Source: DATEUP01 sp041485285 (GTDB lineage: Archaea > Thermoplasmatota > DTKX01 > DATEUP01). Taken from it: a DNA stretch of 64,000 nucleotides. The stretch is from positions 5,576-69,575 of the forward strand of contig JBGPJF010000008.1 in assembly GCA_041485285.1 (NCBI GenBank), given 5' to 3'. Shown piece by piece: positions 16,129 through 25,088 of this stretch; position 1 is the stretch's first letter, and each line of letters begins with the position of its first letter. A program made the position numbers and the translations under genes. Under the pieces are notes generated by a model, which saw only the letters and a list, made by a program, of their open reading frames with translations, searched no databases and was not told the origin of the DNA.

Positions 16129-18054
16129 CTACACCTCGTACTGGGAGCCGATCTCGACGACGCGGTCGTGGGGGATGCGGTAGAACGCCCACGCGCGCTG
16201 CGAGTTGCGGTCGAGGAACGAGTACAGCGCGACCCACGCTCGCGCGAAAAAGGGGCGGGAGCCCGTCAAGAGGCGCTCGCGCCCGAGGAAGTAGGTGGTG
16301 TGCTTGAGGTCGAGCGTGACCCCGAATTCCTTGGCGCGCTCCAGCATCGTGGGAATGTTCGGCTGCTCCATGTAGCCGTAGCGGGCGGTGACGCGCACGA
16401 ACCCCTGCGCAAGGGGTTCGACCACGACCCGCTGGCTGGTGCGCACGCGCGGGAGCCGCTCGATCTTGATCGTGAGGAGCACGACCTGCTCGTGGAGCGC
16501 TTTGAGGTGCTCGACGGCGCGCAGCATGGCGGTCGGCGTCACTCGGTTGTCGCGCGTCATGAACACGGCGGCCCCGGGCACGCGCACGACGGCGCGCTTC
16601 GAAAGCCCGCTGATGAAGTCCGCGATCGGCTCGAGCCCCGGGACGATGCGGGCGGCGAGGTAGTCGCGCCCGTGGCGCCACGAGAGCGCGGCGGTGAGGA
16701 GCCCAACCGCGATGACGAGCGGCAGCCACCCGCCTTCGTGGATCTTGAGCACGTTGGCAACGAGGAACGTGCCCTCCACAAGCAGGAAGCCGCCGAGGTA
16801 GAGCCAGGTGTGCCCGCGGCTCCACCCGAGCCGCGAGGGTGCGACATGGAAGAGGAGCAACGTGGTGACGACCATCGTCGACACAATCGCGACTCCATAG
16901 GCGGCGGCAAGGGCCGACGACGAGCCGAAGGCGATCACGACCGCGATCGTGGAGACCGCGAGGACGGCGTTGACGGGCGGGACGTAAATCTGTCCGAACT
17001 CGGTCGCGCTAGTGTGGCGGATGTTGATGCGCGGCCAATACCCGAGCTGGGTGACTTGGAGGGCGAGCGAGTACATCCCCGTGATGACGGCCTGCGAGGC
17101 GATGATCGCAGCCACGGTGGCAAGCGCGGTGAGCGGGAGCGCCCACCCTTCGGGGGCGAGCAGGAAGAACGGCGCCTGAACGGCGGCGGGGTTGCTGAGC
17201 ACCAGCGCCCCCTGGCCGTAATAATTCATCATGAGGCACGGGAACGCGAGGGCGAACCACATCGCGCGGATCGGCGCGCGGCCGAAGTGGCCGAGGTCGG
17301 CGTAGAGGGCCTCGGCGCCGGTCACCGCGAGGAACACGGCCCCGAGCGCGAGGACGCCGAGCGTGCCGTTCCGCACGAGGAACACGAGCCCGTACATCGG
17401 GTTGAGCGCAAGCAGGATCTGCGGCGCCATCGCGATCCCGCGCAGGCCGAGCAGCGCGATCACGATGAACCACACGAGCATCACGGGGCCGAACACCTTC
17501 CCCACCCCCGAGGTCCCCCGCCGCTGCACGAGGAAGAGGCCCGCCAATACGGCCACCGAAATCGGCACGACGAAGGGCGCAAGCGAGGGCGTGGCGACCG
17601 TGAGCCCCTCGACCCCGCCCATGACCGAGATGGCCGGCGTGAGGATCGCGTCGCCGAAGAGCAGGGCCGCCCCGAAAAGCCCGATGAACACGAACACGGA
17701 GCGGCTGCGCTTGCGCTTGCGCCCGCTGGCCTCTTCCTCGTCGCCCTTGGCCTCGACAAGCGCGGTGAGCGCAAGCACGCCGCCCTCGCCGCCGTTGTCG
17801 ACGCGGGTGAGGAACTGGACGTACTTGATCGAGACAATGATCACAAGGGCCCAGGTCACGAGCGACAGGATCCCGAGCACGTTGTCGGGGGTCGGGGTCA
17901 CGCCGAAGTGCCCCGAGAAGCTCTCGCGGATGGCGTAGAGCGGGCTCGTCCCGATGTCGCCAAAGACGATCCCGATCGACATGACGGAAAGGGCGAACAT
18001 GCGCCCGCGGGGCGACCAGCCCGAGTGGGAGTTTTGAGGGTGTTGGCCTGCCAT
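16129..18054 (-). CDS. kup: KUP-family potassium uptake transporter
   Basis: The 641-residue protein has the KUP hallmark GIVFGDIGTSPLYAIRE (28-44) and about twelve membrane helices. It contains FGDAILTPAISV and TGAEALYADLGHFG, and ends with a soluble C-terminal domain of about 170 residues (RVVVEPLAQGFVRVTARYGYME, HTTYFLGRE). KUP proteins import K+ by proton symport and are common in bacteria but patchy in archaea, so transfer is possible. The length matches the bacterial family (about 620-640). Together with the TMEM175-like channel at 5.6-6.3 kb it gives the cell both an active K+ importer and a K+ channel. No regulator or operon partner is visible. Confidence 0.95.
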   Translation of the reverse strand: MAGQHPQNSHSGWSPRGRMFALSVMSIGIVFGDIGTSPLYAIRESFSGHFGVTPTPDNVLGILSLVTWALVIIVSIKYVQFLTRVDNGGEGGVLALTALVEAKGDEEEASGRKRKRSRSVFVFIGLFGAALLFGDAILTPAISVMGGVEGLTVATPSLAPFVVPISVAVLAGLFLVQRRGTSGVGKVFGPVMLVWFIVIALLGLRGIAMAPQILLALNPMYGLVFLVRNGTLGVLALGAVFLAVTGAEALYADLGHFGRAPIRAMWFALAFPCLMMNYYGQGALVLSNPAAVQAPFFLLAPEGWALPLTALATVAAIIASQAVITGMYSLALQVTQLGYWPRINIRHTSATEFGQIYVPPVNAVLAVSTIAVVIAFGSSSALAAAYGVAIVSTMVVTTLLLFHVAPSRLGWSRGHTWLYLGGFLLVEGTFLVANVLKIHEGGWLPLVIAVGLLTAALSWRHGRDYLAARIVPGLEPIADFISGLSKRAVVRVPGAAVFMTRDNRVTPTAMLRAVEHLKALHEQVVLLTIKIERLPRVRTSQRVVVEPLAQGFVRVTARYGYMEQPNIPTMLERAKEFGVTLDLKHTTYFLGRERLLTGSRPFFARAWVALYSFLDRNSQRAWAFYRIPHDRVVEIGSQYEV

Positions 18055-18273
18055 CTATCGGCCCCCCGAGGCCGGGGCGAGGTCGTTGGTCCCCAAACGG
18101 TCGTCCTCCGCGCATCGGTTGCGGCGGCAGGCGGCGCGCGGGGGGCGGTGGAAGTGAGGGGTCGAGAGGGGCGCGATCCCGCCTGCTTCGCGTGCCGTTA
18201 CCCGCTGAAGGGTCAAGATGTTTGCGGGCTGCGCTGAAGCGCGCGGGGCCCGGCAGGCGCCATCGCGACGAGC

Positions 18274-18735
18274 TCACGCCGAACGGAAGCGCCGCGCCAC
18301 CAAGGCGACGGCCCCCACGGCGGCAAGGGCAAGCGGCAGCTCGAACCCGGGCGATTTGGCGGGCGGCGGGTTAGCGCCCGGCTGCGCCACCACGACCTGG
18401 CCGACCATCCCGGTGTCGAACGAGGTTGAATGCGTCTGGCACCGGAAGCGGAAGGAGCCGTTGGCCGCGAACACGTGCGTATAGTTCGCGCCTGCGTGGA
18501 GCGAGCCGGCGGCCCCCGTGCCGAAACCCGCCTCGAAGAGGACGTCGTGGTCGAACGAGTCGTCGTTGATGAAAACAACCGTGTCATTGACGTTGGCGTT
18601 CACGGTGCTGGGCTTGAACTCCGCATTTTGGATGTGGACGGTGACGGTGGCGGCAGACGCCCCACCTGCCGCGCCGATGGCGGCCGCCGCCGCAAGCAGT
18701 CCGATGGCAATCGCAAGCCGCGTGTTTCCGTGCAT
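18274..18735 (-). CDS. Exported cupredoxin (plastocyanin-like) with PGF-CTERM
   Basis: The 153-residue protein has a signal peptide (LAIAIGLLAAAAAIGAAGG) and a small blue-copper domain. NDDSFDHDV supplies the first ligand (His63) and RCQTHSTSFDTGM gives Cys99, His102 and Met110, a complete type-1 copper set. After a Pro-rich spacer the protein ends PGFELPLALAAVGAVALVA then RRF, a PGF-CTERM signal (PGF at 129-131), so it is probably lipid-linked to the outer surface by an archaeosortase. It should carry electrons at the membrane. It heads a minus-strand cluster of exported proteins up to 24.6 kb. Confidence 0.93.
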   Translation of the reverse strand: MHGNTRLAIAIGLLAAAAAIGAAGGASAATVTVHIQNAEFKPSTVNANVNDTVVFINDDSFDHDVLFEAGFGTGAAGSLHAGANYTHVFAANGSFRFRCQTHSTSFDTGMVGQVVVAQPGANPPPAKSPGFELPLALAAVGAVALVARRFRSA

Positions 18736-18827
18736 GGGGCAGGCAACCCGCCGCCAGAGATAAACCGTGCCGGTGCGTCCGCGCGGAATTCCCGCGCGTG
18801 GTGAAGCCCTTTCGCAAAGGAGAACCC

Positions 18828-20351
18828 TCAGCGGCGCCGCACGGAGCGCGAGCGGCCCGCGGGGCGACCGGCGTCCCGGCCGTCGCGCCTGCGCGCCGGC
18901 TCGGGGTCGTCGGCGCGGCCGCTCCTGCGCACGACGATCAGCGCTGCGGCGGCCGCCACGGCGCCCACAAGGAGCAGGATCGGCAGTCCCCACGCGTCGA
19001 GGAAATTCGAAGACGAGGCCCCCGGCGGGGCGCAGATGGTCGGGTCAGCGGGCGCCGCATCCTCCCACGCCATGCACTTGTCGCCGTCATAATCGAACAC
19101 ATACAGCTTCACCGTCCCGTCGGCGTTGCCCGCGAGCACCGTCTGGTTTCCGGGCTTGAATGCGGCGGCCGAGCACCAGGAGCGGCCGAAAATCCACACG
19201 TTCTCCGGCCGCAGGCGCGTGCCGGTGCTGTTCGTGTAGTTGTAGACGACGAGCTCGCCCGCGTCGATGTAGCCGTCCTGGCCCGCGATGGCCTGCGGCC
19301 CGCTGGCATCAATGAGGTCGGCCCCGCTGCACGAGGCGATGTACTGCCCTTGGCTGTCCCACGACACCCACTCCGCGGGCTTGGAATGGATCTCCGCCCG
19401 CATCGTCTGGATGGCAAACCCCTCGGAGTTGCGCCGCGACGGGTCGAACACGATCACCGGCCCCGAGTCCGTCGACCCGTCCGGGTTGAAGTCGGCCGAC
19501 TGGGCGGAGGGGCGCGTGAAGTCGTAGGAGAAGCCGCCCACGAGCAGCCTCGAGTCGGGCGACCACGCGATCGCCCACCCGTGGGACGCGTGGCCGATGA
19601 TGTCGCGGTAGGAGTGGTTGATCTCCTCCATGCGCCGCGGCTGTTCGTACGGGTAGAGCAGCCAGACGTCGTTCAAGTGGCCGACCGCCGCCACGGCGTG
19701 GCCGTCGGGGGCCCACGCGATGCGCGCGGGGTACGAGTTGTTCTCCGCGAACTGCGGGGTGTGCGCCGTCGCGTTCCAGATGAGCGCGCCGGTGTTCGCG
19801 TTCCAGAACTTGACCTCCCCGTAGATCTTGTCCGTGTCCACGTGGTTGTCCACGCCCGACGATGAAGCGATCATCGTGCCGTCGGGCGACCAGGCGACCG
19901 AGGTTACCCAGTCGAAGTGGTTGGTGATGTTGAGGAGGAGCGTCCCGGTCAGGTTCCACACTTTCAGCGTCTTTTCGGTCACGTTGCTGCGGTAGGCACC
20001 CGACACGGACGCGATGCGGGTCCCGTCCGGCGAGAACACGACCTGGTTGATCGGCCCGTCGTGGCCGTGCCACCGCGCCATCTCGAAGTGGAGCGTCCCG
20101 TCGTAGATCGTGATGTTCCCGGTGTCCGTGCCGGCGGCAAAGAAGAGGCCGTCGTTGCTCCACGCCACCGTGTAAACGGCGCCCGACGCGGTGAAATTGT
20201 CGGTGGTTCCGCCGTGGGCGGACGCCGGGGCCGCCGGGCCAAACGGCAACGTGATCGAGACCAGGAATGCGGCGAAAAACGTCTGGGAGGCCAAAAGGGC
20301 CACCGAAAGGCCCGCCGAAAATGGCCGCCTGGCTATGCCGTAGGAAACCAC
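18828..20351 (-). CDS. Exported WD40-like beta-propeller, C-terminally anchored
   Basis: GTG at 20351 opens a 507-residue protein with a signal peptide (LSVALLASQTFFAAFLVSI). It carries six to seven WD40-type blades: VAWSNDGLFFAAGTDTGNITIYDG, VVFSPDGTRIASVSG, VAWSPDGTMIASSSG, IAWAPDGHAVAAVG, IAWSPDSRLLVGG, WDSQGQYIASCSG and FKPGNQTVLAGNADGTVKLY. A helix (LPILLLVGAVAAAAALIVV, about 460-480) and a strongly basic Arg-rich tail follow. WD40 propellers are normally cytosolic scaffolds; a secreted, glycosylatable one (many N-x-S/T) points to an extracellular interaction platform. A TATA-like box is centred 26 bases before the GTG. Confidence 0.88.
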   Translation of the reverse strand: MVSYGIARRPFSAGLSVALLASQTFFAAFLVSITLPFGPAAPASAHGGTTDNFTASGAVYTVAWSNDGLFFAAGTDTGNITIYDGTLHFEMARWHGHDGPINQVVFSPDGTRIASVSGAYRSNVTEKTLKVWNLTGTLLLNITNHFDWVTSVAWSPDGTMIASSSGVDNHVDTDKIYGEVKFWNANTGALIWNATAHTPQFAENNSYPARIAWAPDGHAVAAVGHLNDVWLLYPYEQPRRMEEINHSYRDIIGHASHGWAIAWSPDSRLLVGGFSYDFTRPSAQSADFNPDGSTDSGPVIVFDPSRRNSEGFAIQTMRAEIHSKPAEWVSWDSQGQYIASCSGADLIDASGPQAIAGQDGYIDAGELVVYNYTNSTGTRLRPENVWIFGRSWCSAAAFKPGNQTVLAGNADGTVKLYVFDYDGDKCMAWEDAAPADPTICAPPGASSSNFLDAWGLPILLLVGAVAAAAALIVVRRSGRADDPEPARRRDGRDAGRPAGRSRSVRRR

Positions 20352-20371
20352 GTATTCGCGAGCCAGCGGGA

Positions 20372-20380
20372 CGCTATAAA
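20372..20380 (-). promoter_or_regulatory. TATA-like box for the WD40 surface protein
   Basis: Minus-strand TTTATAGCG is centred 26 bases before the GTG at 20351, ideal for a leaderless transcript. Confidence 0.55.
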
Positions 20381-20435
20381 GCGTTTGGGAGGGCCCGTGG
20401 ATCGTAGGCGCGGCCGCCCCCGCCCCGCGTCGGTC

Positions 20436-21116
20436 TCACGCCGAAGCAGGCAGGCGCACTTGCCGCGTGAACAGCCACTGCTTCATGACGCCGATGCCGC
20501 CGAGGCGGACGAACGCGTAGAACGGCAGGATCCATACGATGAAGTTCAGCGCCAGGTGCACGACCACGTTGTCTTGGAAGAGCCCGATGAAGCCCGGCGG
20601 CCGCGGGGTGCCCACGGCGGCTTCCTGCGAGATCTGGATGACGTGCTCGGCCGCGTGGTAGGTCTGGATGCCTGCGGCGATGATCAGCAGCCACATCGCG
20701 CTGCGGTCGAGTTTCCGGAAGCCCCCGAGGCCGTAGGCCCAGGCCACCGACCAAAGGAGGAACAGGAAGAACGCGAAGTTGTACACGAAGTGGACGATCG
20801 GGAAATCGACCGCCGACCCGAGCAGTCCGCCGGCCTGCGGCTTCGGCACGCCGAAGACGTAGATCTGCATGGTCTGGGCGATGTGCTCCATGGTGTGGAG
20901 CCCCTGGATGACCAGCCCGATGCCGAGGAACACGAGGAAGTAGCCGAGCGACCGGGGGCCGCGCAGCTTCTCGAGGATTCGATCGGTGGGTCGGGGGACG
21001 CGCTTGGCTCCGCTGCCCTGCGCGCGCGGGAACCGCGAGTACGCGGGCGCGCGCGCACCCTTCACCTCGATGGCCTTCTTGGGTCTGCGCGAGGGCTTGG
21101 TCGTCGTGGGTGCCAT
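20436..21116 (-). CDS. Internally duplicated His/Glu-rich membrane protein, unknown family
   Basis: The 226-residue protein has a basic N-terminal 50 residues and about five membrane helices. Two halves repeat the same pattern. Q71..H74..E77-H78..Q81..Q84 matches Q151..H154..E157-H158..Q161..Q164 (QxxHxxEHxxQxxQ). About 20-25 residues later come DFPIVHFVYNF (104-114) and DNVVVHLALNF (182-192), i.e. DxxxVHxxxNF. Each half thus offers three His and one Glu in or next to helices, as in membrane metal or haem sites. Its ATG lies three bases after the stop of the Met-rich FG-GAP protein, so the two are co-transcribed. I do not know this family. A copper- or haem-handling role is inferred from residues and neighbours. 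Confidence 0.8.
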   Translation of the reverse strand: MAPTTTKPSRRPKKAIEVKGARAPAYSRFPRAQGSGAKRVPRPTDRILEKLRGPRSLGYFLVFLGIGLVIQGLHTMEHIAQTMQIYVFGVPKPQAGGLLGSAVDFPIVHFVYNFAFFLFLLWSVAWAYGLGGFRKLDRSAMWLLIIAAGIQTYHAAEHVIQISQEAAVGTPRPPGFIGLFQDNVVVHLALNFIVWILPFYAFVRLGGIGVMKQWLFTRQVRLPASA

Positions 21117-21119
21117 GGC

Positions 21120-24100
21120 TTACTCCTCCTCCTCCTTGCGGTCGGGCCTGAAGGGGAACGGCGGCGCGTCGCTGCCGGCCTCGTCGGCCACCACAATCTC
21201 GTGGGGCTGGAGCTCGCTGAAGTGCTCCGGGGCAAGCTCGTCTTCCGGCCGGCGCCACACGCGGCTGGACAGGATCGCCACGCCGAGGATCGAGATGGTC
21301 GTTGCGGCAATCGCGAGGACCACCATGTCCTGCGTGACGGAGGCAGGGCCGGCGCCCGTGACCTTGGCGTCGAAGGACTGGCTGATCGAGTTGTTGCTGG
21401 GGTCGGTGACCTTGAGCGTGATATTCCAAATGCCAGCCTTGGGCAGCTGCACGGTCGGCTTGACGCCCGTCGCCTTGAACTCCAGCGCCCCGTTGCGGAA
21501 CGTCCACTCGTAGATTCCGCCCACCTTGAACGCGGGGTCGTTGTCCGTGGTCCCCGACGCGTCGAACACGGGCTTGCCCGACGCCGTGATCGTGGCAGGC
21601 ATCGTGACGTTGATTTTCGGCACCGAAGTGTCCGTGACCGTCATGACGCAGAAGTCCGAGCCGAAGTCCGCGCCGAAGCGGTCCTTCACCGTGAACTCTG
21701 CCGTGTAGACGCCCGGCGCGTTTGGCGTGAACATCGCGTCCTTCCCCTCGACGGTCTGCGCGCCCGCGGGGCCGTGGAAGGTCCACGCGTAGTGGCCGCC
21801 CGTCAGTTCCGCGCCCATGACGGTGCCCATCAGCTCGACGGGGACGGTCGTGTTGGCGGTCCCGTCGGGGCCTGCGTCCACATGCGCCTGCACGAGTTCG
21901 CGCGCCGTGGTGCGCGATCCGGCCATCAGGTCGCCGAGCGGCTGGAGGATCCCCGACGGCCACTTGACCATCACCGACTTGGCCTCCATCTGGGCGCCGA
22001 GCCCGATGAACACGCCCGGCTCGTTCGACGAGGCATACTCGCCGCCGGGCTGGACGACCGCGCGAAACGGCAGGCCGCCCACCATCGCCGTCACCTCGGC
22101 GCCGACCCCATAGCTGTTCGAGTCGATGCCGTGGAGGTCGATGCGCAGGTGGCTGCCCCCGCCCTCGCGGTTGAGGTAGAGCTTGTTCATGCCCGTGGTT
22201 TTGCCAAGGAACAGGTCGAGCTTGCCGTCCTCGTCGACATCGGCCGTGGCAAGCGAGATGCCAAGCGCGGGGTCCTTGTCGATTCCCGAGCCGGCCGAGC
22301 CGTCCCAGAATCGCGTGCCGCCGCCGTTGATGTAAACCGACGAGCGCTCGGACGCCTTCATCATCATCGACATGTAGCCCGTGGAGATCGCGAGGTCGGG
22401 CCACCCGTCGTTGTTCAGGTCGGGCGCGCCAACGCCCCAGCCCACGGCCATGTCGTCGACGCCGTACGCCTGCGCGCGCTCCGTGAACGTCCCGTCGCCG
22501 TTGGCCATCCACAGGTAGTCCTCATTGAAGTTCGACTGGAACACGTCGAGGTGGTTGTCGCGGTTGAAGTCCGCGACCGCGAAGCCCATCGCGGAGCCGA
22601 TCTTGTCGAAGCCCGACGCGGCCGTTCGCTGCGTGAACGTCCCGTCGCCGTTGTTGTGGTAGAGGGGCGAGATGCCGAAGTCGTTGCCCACGAGCAGGTC
22701 GGGCCACCCGTCTTCGTCGGCGTCGAAGAACGCGGCCGTGTACGACACGCCCGAACCGCTGAGGTCGCGGCCCGTCGAGGACGCGTACCAATACCGCTGC
22801 ACGGGGTCCATCACGAGGGACTGCCAGTCCGTCTCGCCGCCGGGGGCAAGCCCGCCGGTCGGTGACCCGGCCGCTGCCGTGACATCGGTGAGGCGGCCGT
22901 TGCAGTCGTTCTTGAACAGGTAGTTGGCTTGGGGCTTCACGAAGTTCATCGCCATGTCCATCATCATCATGTCGGAGGAGCTTGCGCCTTCCATCATCGC
23001 CGTGGCCATCTGCCCCATGTTGACGACGTAGAGGTCGAGGCAGCCGTCGCGGTTGTAATCGTTCCAAATGCCGCCGGTCGTGTAGCGCGCGGGCATCGTG
23101 AACCCGACCATCGCGGTTGCGTCCATGAACATCCCGTGGCCGTCGTTCTCGAAGATCATCGAGGTGAGCGGCTTGCCGTCCTTGAAGGTCATGTGCATCT
23201 GCGCGTCTTCCATTGCCGTCCCGACGTTGCCGTAGCGCGCGACGAAGAGGTCGAGCGCGCCGTCGCCGTTGAAATCGCCCGCCGAAACGCCCTGGGCGCC
23301 CGCCGCCGTCTCGAGACCCGACATGGGTTCCATCTGGAACATCCCGTCCCCCATCCCAAGAAACAGCACGGGCGCGGGGTAGTCGGTGACACTCAAGTTC
23401 ATGTCCATCAGCATCATTTCGTCGGTCTCCGGCGCGGCCGTCACGACAACATCGACATGCCCATCGCCGTTGAAGTCGCCCCAGGCAGAGCCGGGGCCCT
23501 GGGTCATCATGGGGCCCATCATTTCCCGGCCGTCCATCGACATGCCGCCGCCCATGGTCATCCCGCCACCCATCGACATGTTTGCGCCCATCGACAAGTT
23601 CCCGCCCATGTCGCCCATCCCCATGCCGCCCATCATGTCCATGCCGTGGTACACATCCAGCATTGCCTGCGTCGACGCGTCTTCGAGCACGACGCCGCGG
23701 TTCATCGCGGTGAAGGAGACGTTGCTGTCCATCGAAGTGTTGACAAAGCGCGCATCGGACCACTCCGCCACCCTCGCGCGGACAATCACGCCCGCTAGCG
23801 AGGTCGACGCGCCCATGACCTGGAGGTAGGGCGCCTTGACCCACACAGGGACCGGGTGGCCTTCCATGTCAAGCCGCGTGGTGGGTTGCATCCCGCCCAT
23901 CATCTTCGAACCGGCAACCAGGCCCGCGCTGGTCTCAACGCCCCATTCCGCGCCGATCAGCGGCTTGCCCGAAGTGTCGTTGACTTTGACCCAAAGGAAG
24001 GACGAATAGGACAAGGAAGCTGCAGGACCGACATCGTAGGTCGGGACCCCCTTGCCCGCGACCTCTGCCATCGCCGTCTCGCGCAGGAAAAACAGCGGGG

Positions 24101-24638
24101 CGACATTCTGGGTGAATGTCGTGTTCGTCGCGCGCAAGTTCGAGGCCAAGTAGAGCTCGATGGGCCCCCTGTGCATCTTGACCGTCGAGTCGACCATCCG
24201 CACGACGGCGTCGCTCGCCGTGAGCCCGGATGAGCCTTGCCAAGTCGCCCCGGTGAGCTCGAAGGTTGCCTCAGTGTCGAGGACGACCGCGTAGGTCCAG
24301 TCCTGCGCGCTGCCGTCGTCCGGGTCGTTTTGATTGTCCTGCAGCGACCCGCCATTGAAGCGGAGCGACGCGCCGTCCATCAGGTGGATCCACGTCGCGT
24401 CGTCGGCCATGTAAAGGATCGCGCCGTTGAAGGTGAGCGCCTTGCCCGCGCTCACGGTCACGTTGCCATGGATCGTGACCGGCGCCGTGATGACCGTGTC
24501 CTCGGCGACCACCCAATCGCCCATGGCGGGCGGGGTGCTGGCGGCCAGGCTTACGGGGAACACAATCGAAGCCATGAGGGGCACCGCGAAGAGGGCGGCC
24601 ACCAACACGGGGGTGCTGCGGCGACGACTTTCACTCAT
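21120..24638 (-). CDS. Giant surface protein: FG-GAP/VCBS repeats, ASPIC/UnbV domain, PKD-like domains, Met-rich tracts
   Basis: The 1,172-residue protein starts at an ATG with GGAGGG upstream and has a signal peptide (LVAALFAVPLMASIVF). Residues 40-320 look like beta-helix/stalk. At about 325-375 lies a Met/Gly tract with some 17 Met in 47 residues; two further clusters contain DEMMLMDM and DMMMMDMAM. Seven FG-GAP Ca-binding loops follow (DFNGDGHVDVVV, DFNGDGALDLFV, DYNRDGCLDLYV, DADEDGWPDLLV, DFNRDNHLDVFQ, DLNNDGWPDLAI, DVDEDGKLDLFLG). Then come an ASPIC/UnbV domain (SHLRIDLHG, VMVKWPSGI), two PKD-like domains, one helix and an acidic cytoplasmic tail. Met clusters are typical of Cu(I) binding. 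Likely an envelope-anchored propeller coupled to the adjoining His-rich membrane protein. Confidence 0.9.
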   Translation of the reverse strand: MSESRRRSTPVLVAALFAVPLMASIVFPVSLAASTPPAMGDWVVAEDTVITAPVTIHGNVTVSAGKALTFNGAILYMADDATWIHLMDGASLRFNGGSLQDNQNDPDDGSAQDWTYAVVLDTEATFELTGATWQGSSGLTASDAVVRMVDSTVKMHRGPIELYLASNLRATNTTFTQNVAPLFFLRETAMAEVAGKGVPTYDVGPAASLSYSSFLWVKVNDTSGKPLIGAEWGVETSAGLVAGSKMMGGMQPTTRLDMEGHPVPVWVKAPYLQVMGASTSLAGVIVRARVAEWSDARFVNTSMDSNVSFTAMNRGVVLEDASTQAMLDVYHGMDMMGGMGMGDMGGNLSMGANMSMGGGMTMGGGMSMDGREMMGPMMTQGPGSAWGDFNGDGHVDVVVTAAPETDEMMLMDMNLSVTDYPAPVLFLGMGDGMFQMEPMSGLETAAGAQGVSAGDFNGDGALDLFVARYGNVGTAMEDAQMHMTFKDGKPLTSMIFENDGHGMFMDATAMVGFTMPARYTTGGIWNDYNRDGCLDLYVVNMGQMATAMMEGASSSDMMMMDMAMNFVKPQANYLFKNDCNGRLTDVTAAAGSPTGGLAPGGETDWQSLVMDPVQRYWYASSTGRDLSGSGVSYTAAFFDADEDGWPDLLVGNDFGISPLYHNNGDGTFTQRTAASGFDKIGSAMGFAVADFNRDNHLDVFQSNFNEDYLWMANGDGTFTERAQAYGVDDMAVGWGVGAPDLNNDGWPDLAISTGYMSMMMKASERSSVYINGGGTRFWDGSAGSGIDKDPALGISLATADVDEDGKLDLFLGKTTGMNKLYLNREGGGSHLRIDLHGIDSNSYGVGAEVTAMVGGLPFRAVVQPGGEYASSNEPGVFIGLGAQMEAKSVMVKWPSGILQPLGDLMAGSRTTARELVQAHVDAGPDGTANTTVPVELMGTVMGAELTGGHYAWTFHGPAGAQTVEGKDAMFTPNAPGVYTAEFTVKDRFGADFGSDFCVMTVTDTSVPKINVTMPATITASGKPVFDASGTTDNDPAFKVGGIYEWTFRNGALEFKATGVKPTVQLPKAGIWNITLKVTDPSNNSISQSFDAKVTGAGPASVTQDMVVLAIAATTISILGVAILSSRVWRRPEDELAPEHFSELQPHEIVVADEAGSDAPPFPFRPDRKEEEE

Positions 24639-24703
24639 TGGGCCCCCTCCGGGTTTGGGGTGCTGGAAAGCCCCCCGAACCACGGCGCGCCGACTTCGTG
24701 CGT

Positions 24704-24714
24704 CCATATATAAC
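24704..24714 (-). promoter_or_regulatory. TATA box for the FG-GAP surface operon
   Basis: Minus-strand GTTATATATGG is the most AT-rich motif in the 450-base divergent spacer 24639-25088. It lies about 71 bases before the ATG at 24638, giving a leader of roughly 45 bases with a Shine-Dalgarno. Apart from this box and the tes promoter at 25045-25053, I see no gene or RNA in the spacer. Confidence 0.6.
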
Positions 24715-25044
24715 GGTTGGCCGGTTTTCATGGGAGTCGAACAATGACACACCCAAAGGGACACCTTCGTCCTGGATCTGTCAAAACGAAGGCCGATCCT
24801 CGACCGAAACGGGGCCCCGTCCCCGTCCGGCGCTTCGATTGCCCCGCGGGGAGGGGAGCGGCCGCGCGCTCAAACCTCGCCCCCGGAGCGCGCAAACGCC
24901 CTTTGGAAGTTACTTTGATCGCTACTTTCCGATCTGGGCCTCACACGCACGCGCGCGAGGCAATTCGCGCTCAGCCGACCCCCTGGGGGCCCCCCCCTTC
25001 CGGATCGGCCCCCCCTTTGATGTCGCCTCGGCCACGACAAAACG

Positions 25045-25053
25045 CTTATAAAC
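25045..25053 (+). promoter_or_regulatory. TATA box for tes
   Basis: CTTATAAAC is centred 40 bases before the TTG at 25089. Transcription would start near 25075, leaving a ~14-base leader that contains GGTGGAG. Confidence 0.65.
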
Positions 25054-25088
25054 TGCCGGGCTCTGACCGGGAAACGAAGGTGGAGTAA

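Noticed and set aside
16117..18237. 706-codon plus-strand frame opposite kup
   Set aside because: His/Arg/Asp/Glu-rich low-complexity composition without domains; the minus-strand KUP is unmistakable.
19917..22865. 982-codon plus-strand frame opposite WD40 and FG-GAP genes
   Set aside because: Antisense artefact; runs across a gene boundary and has no recognisable domain.
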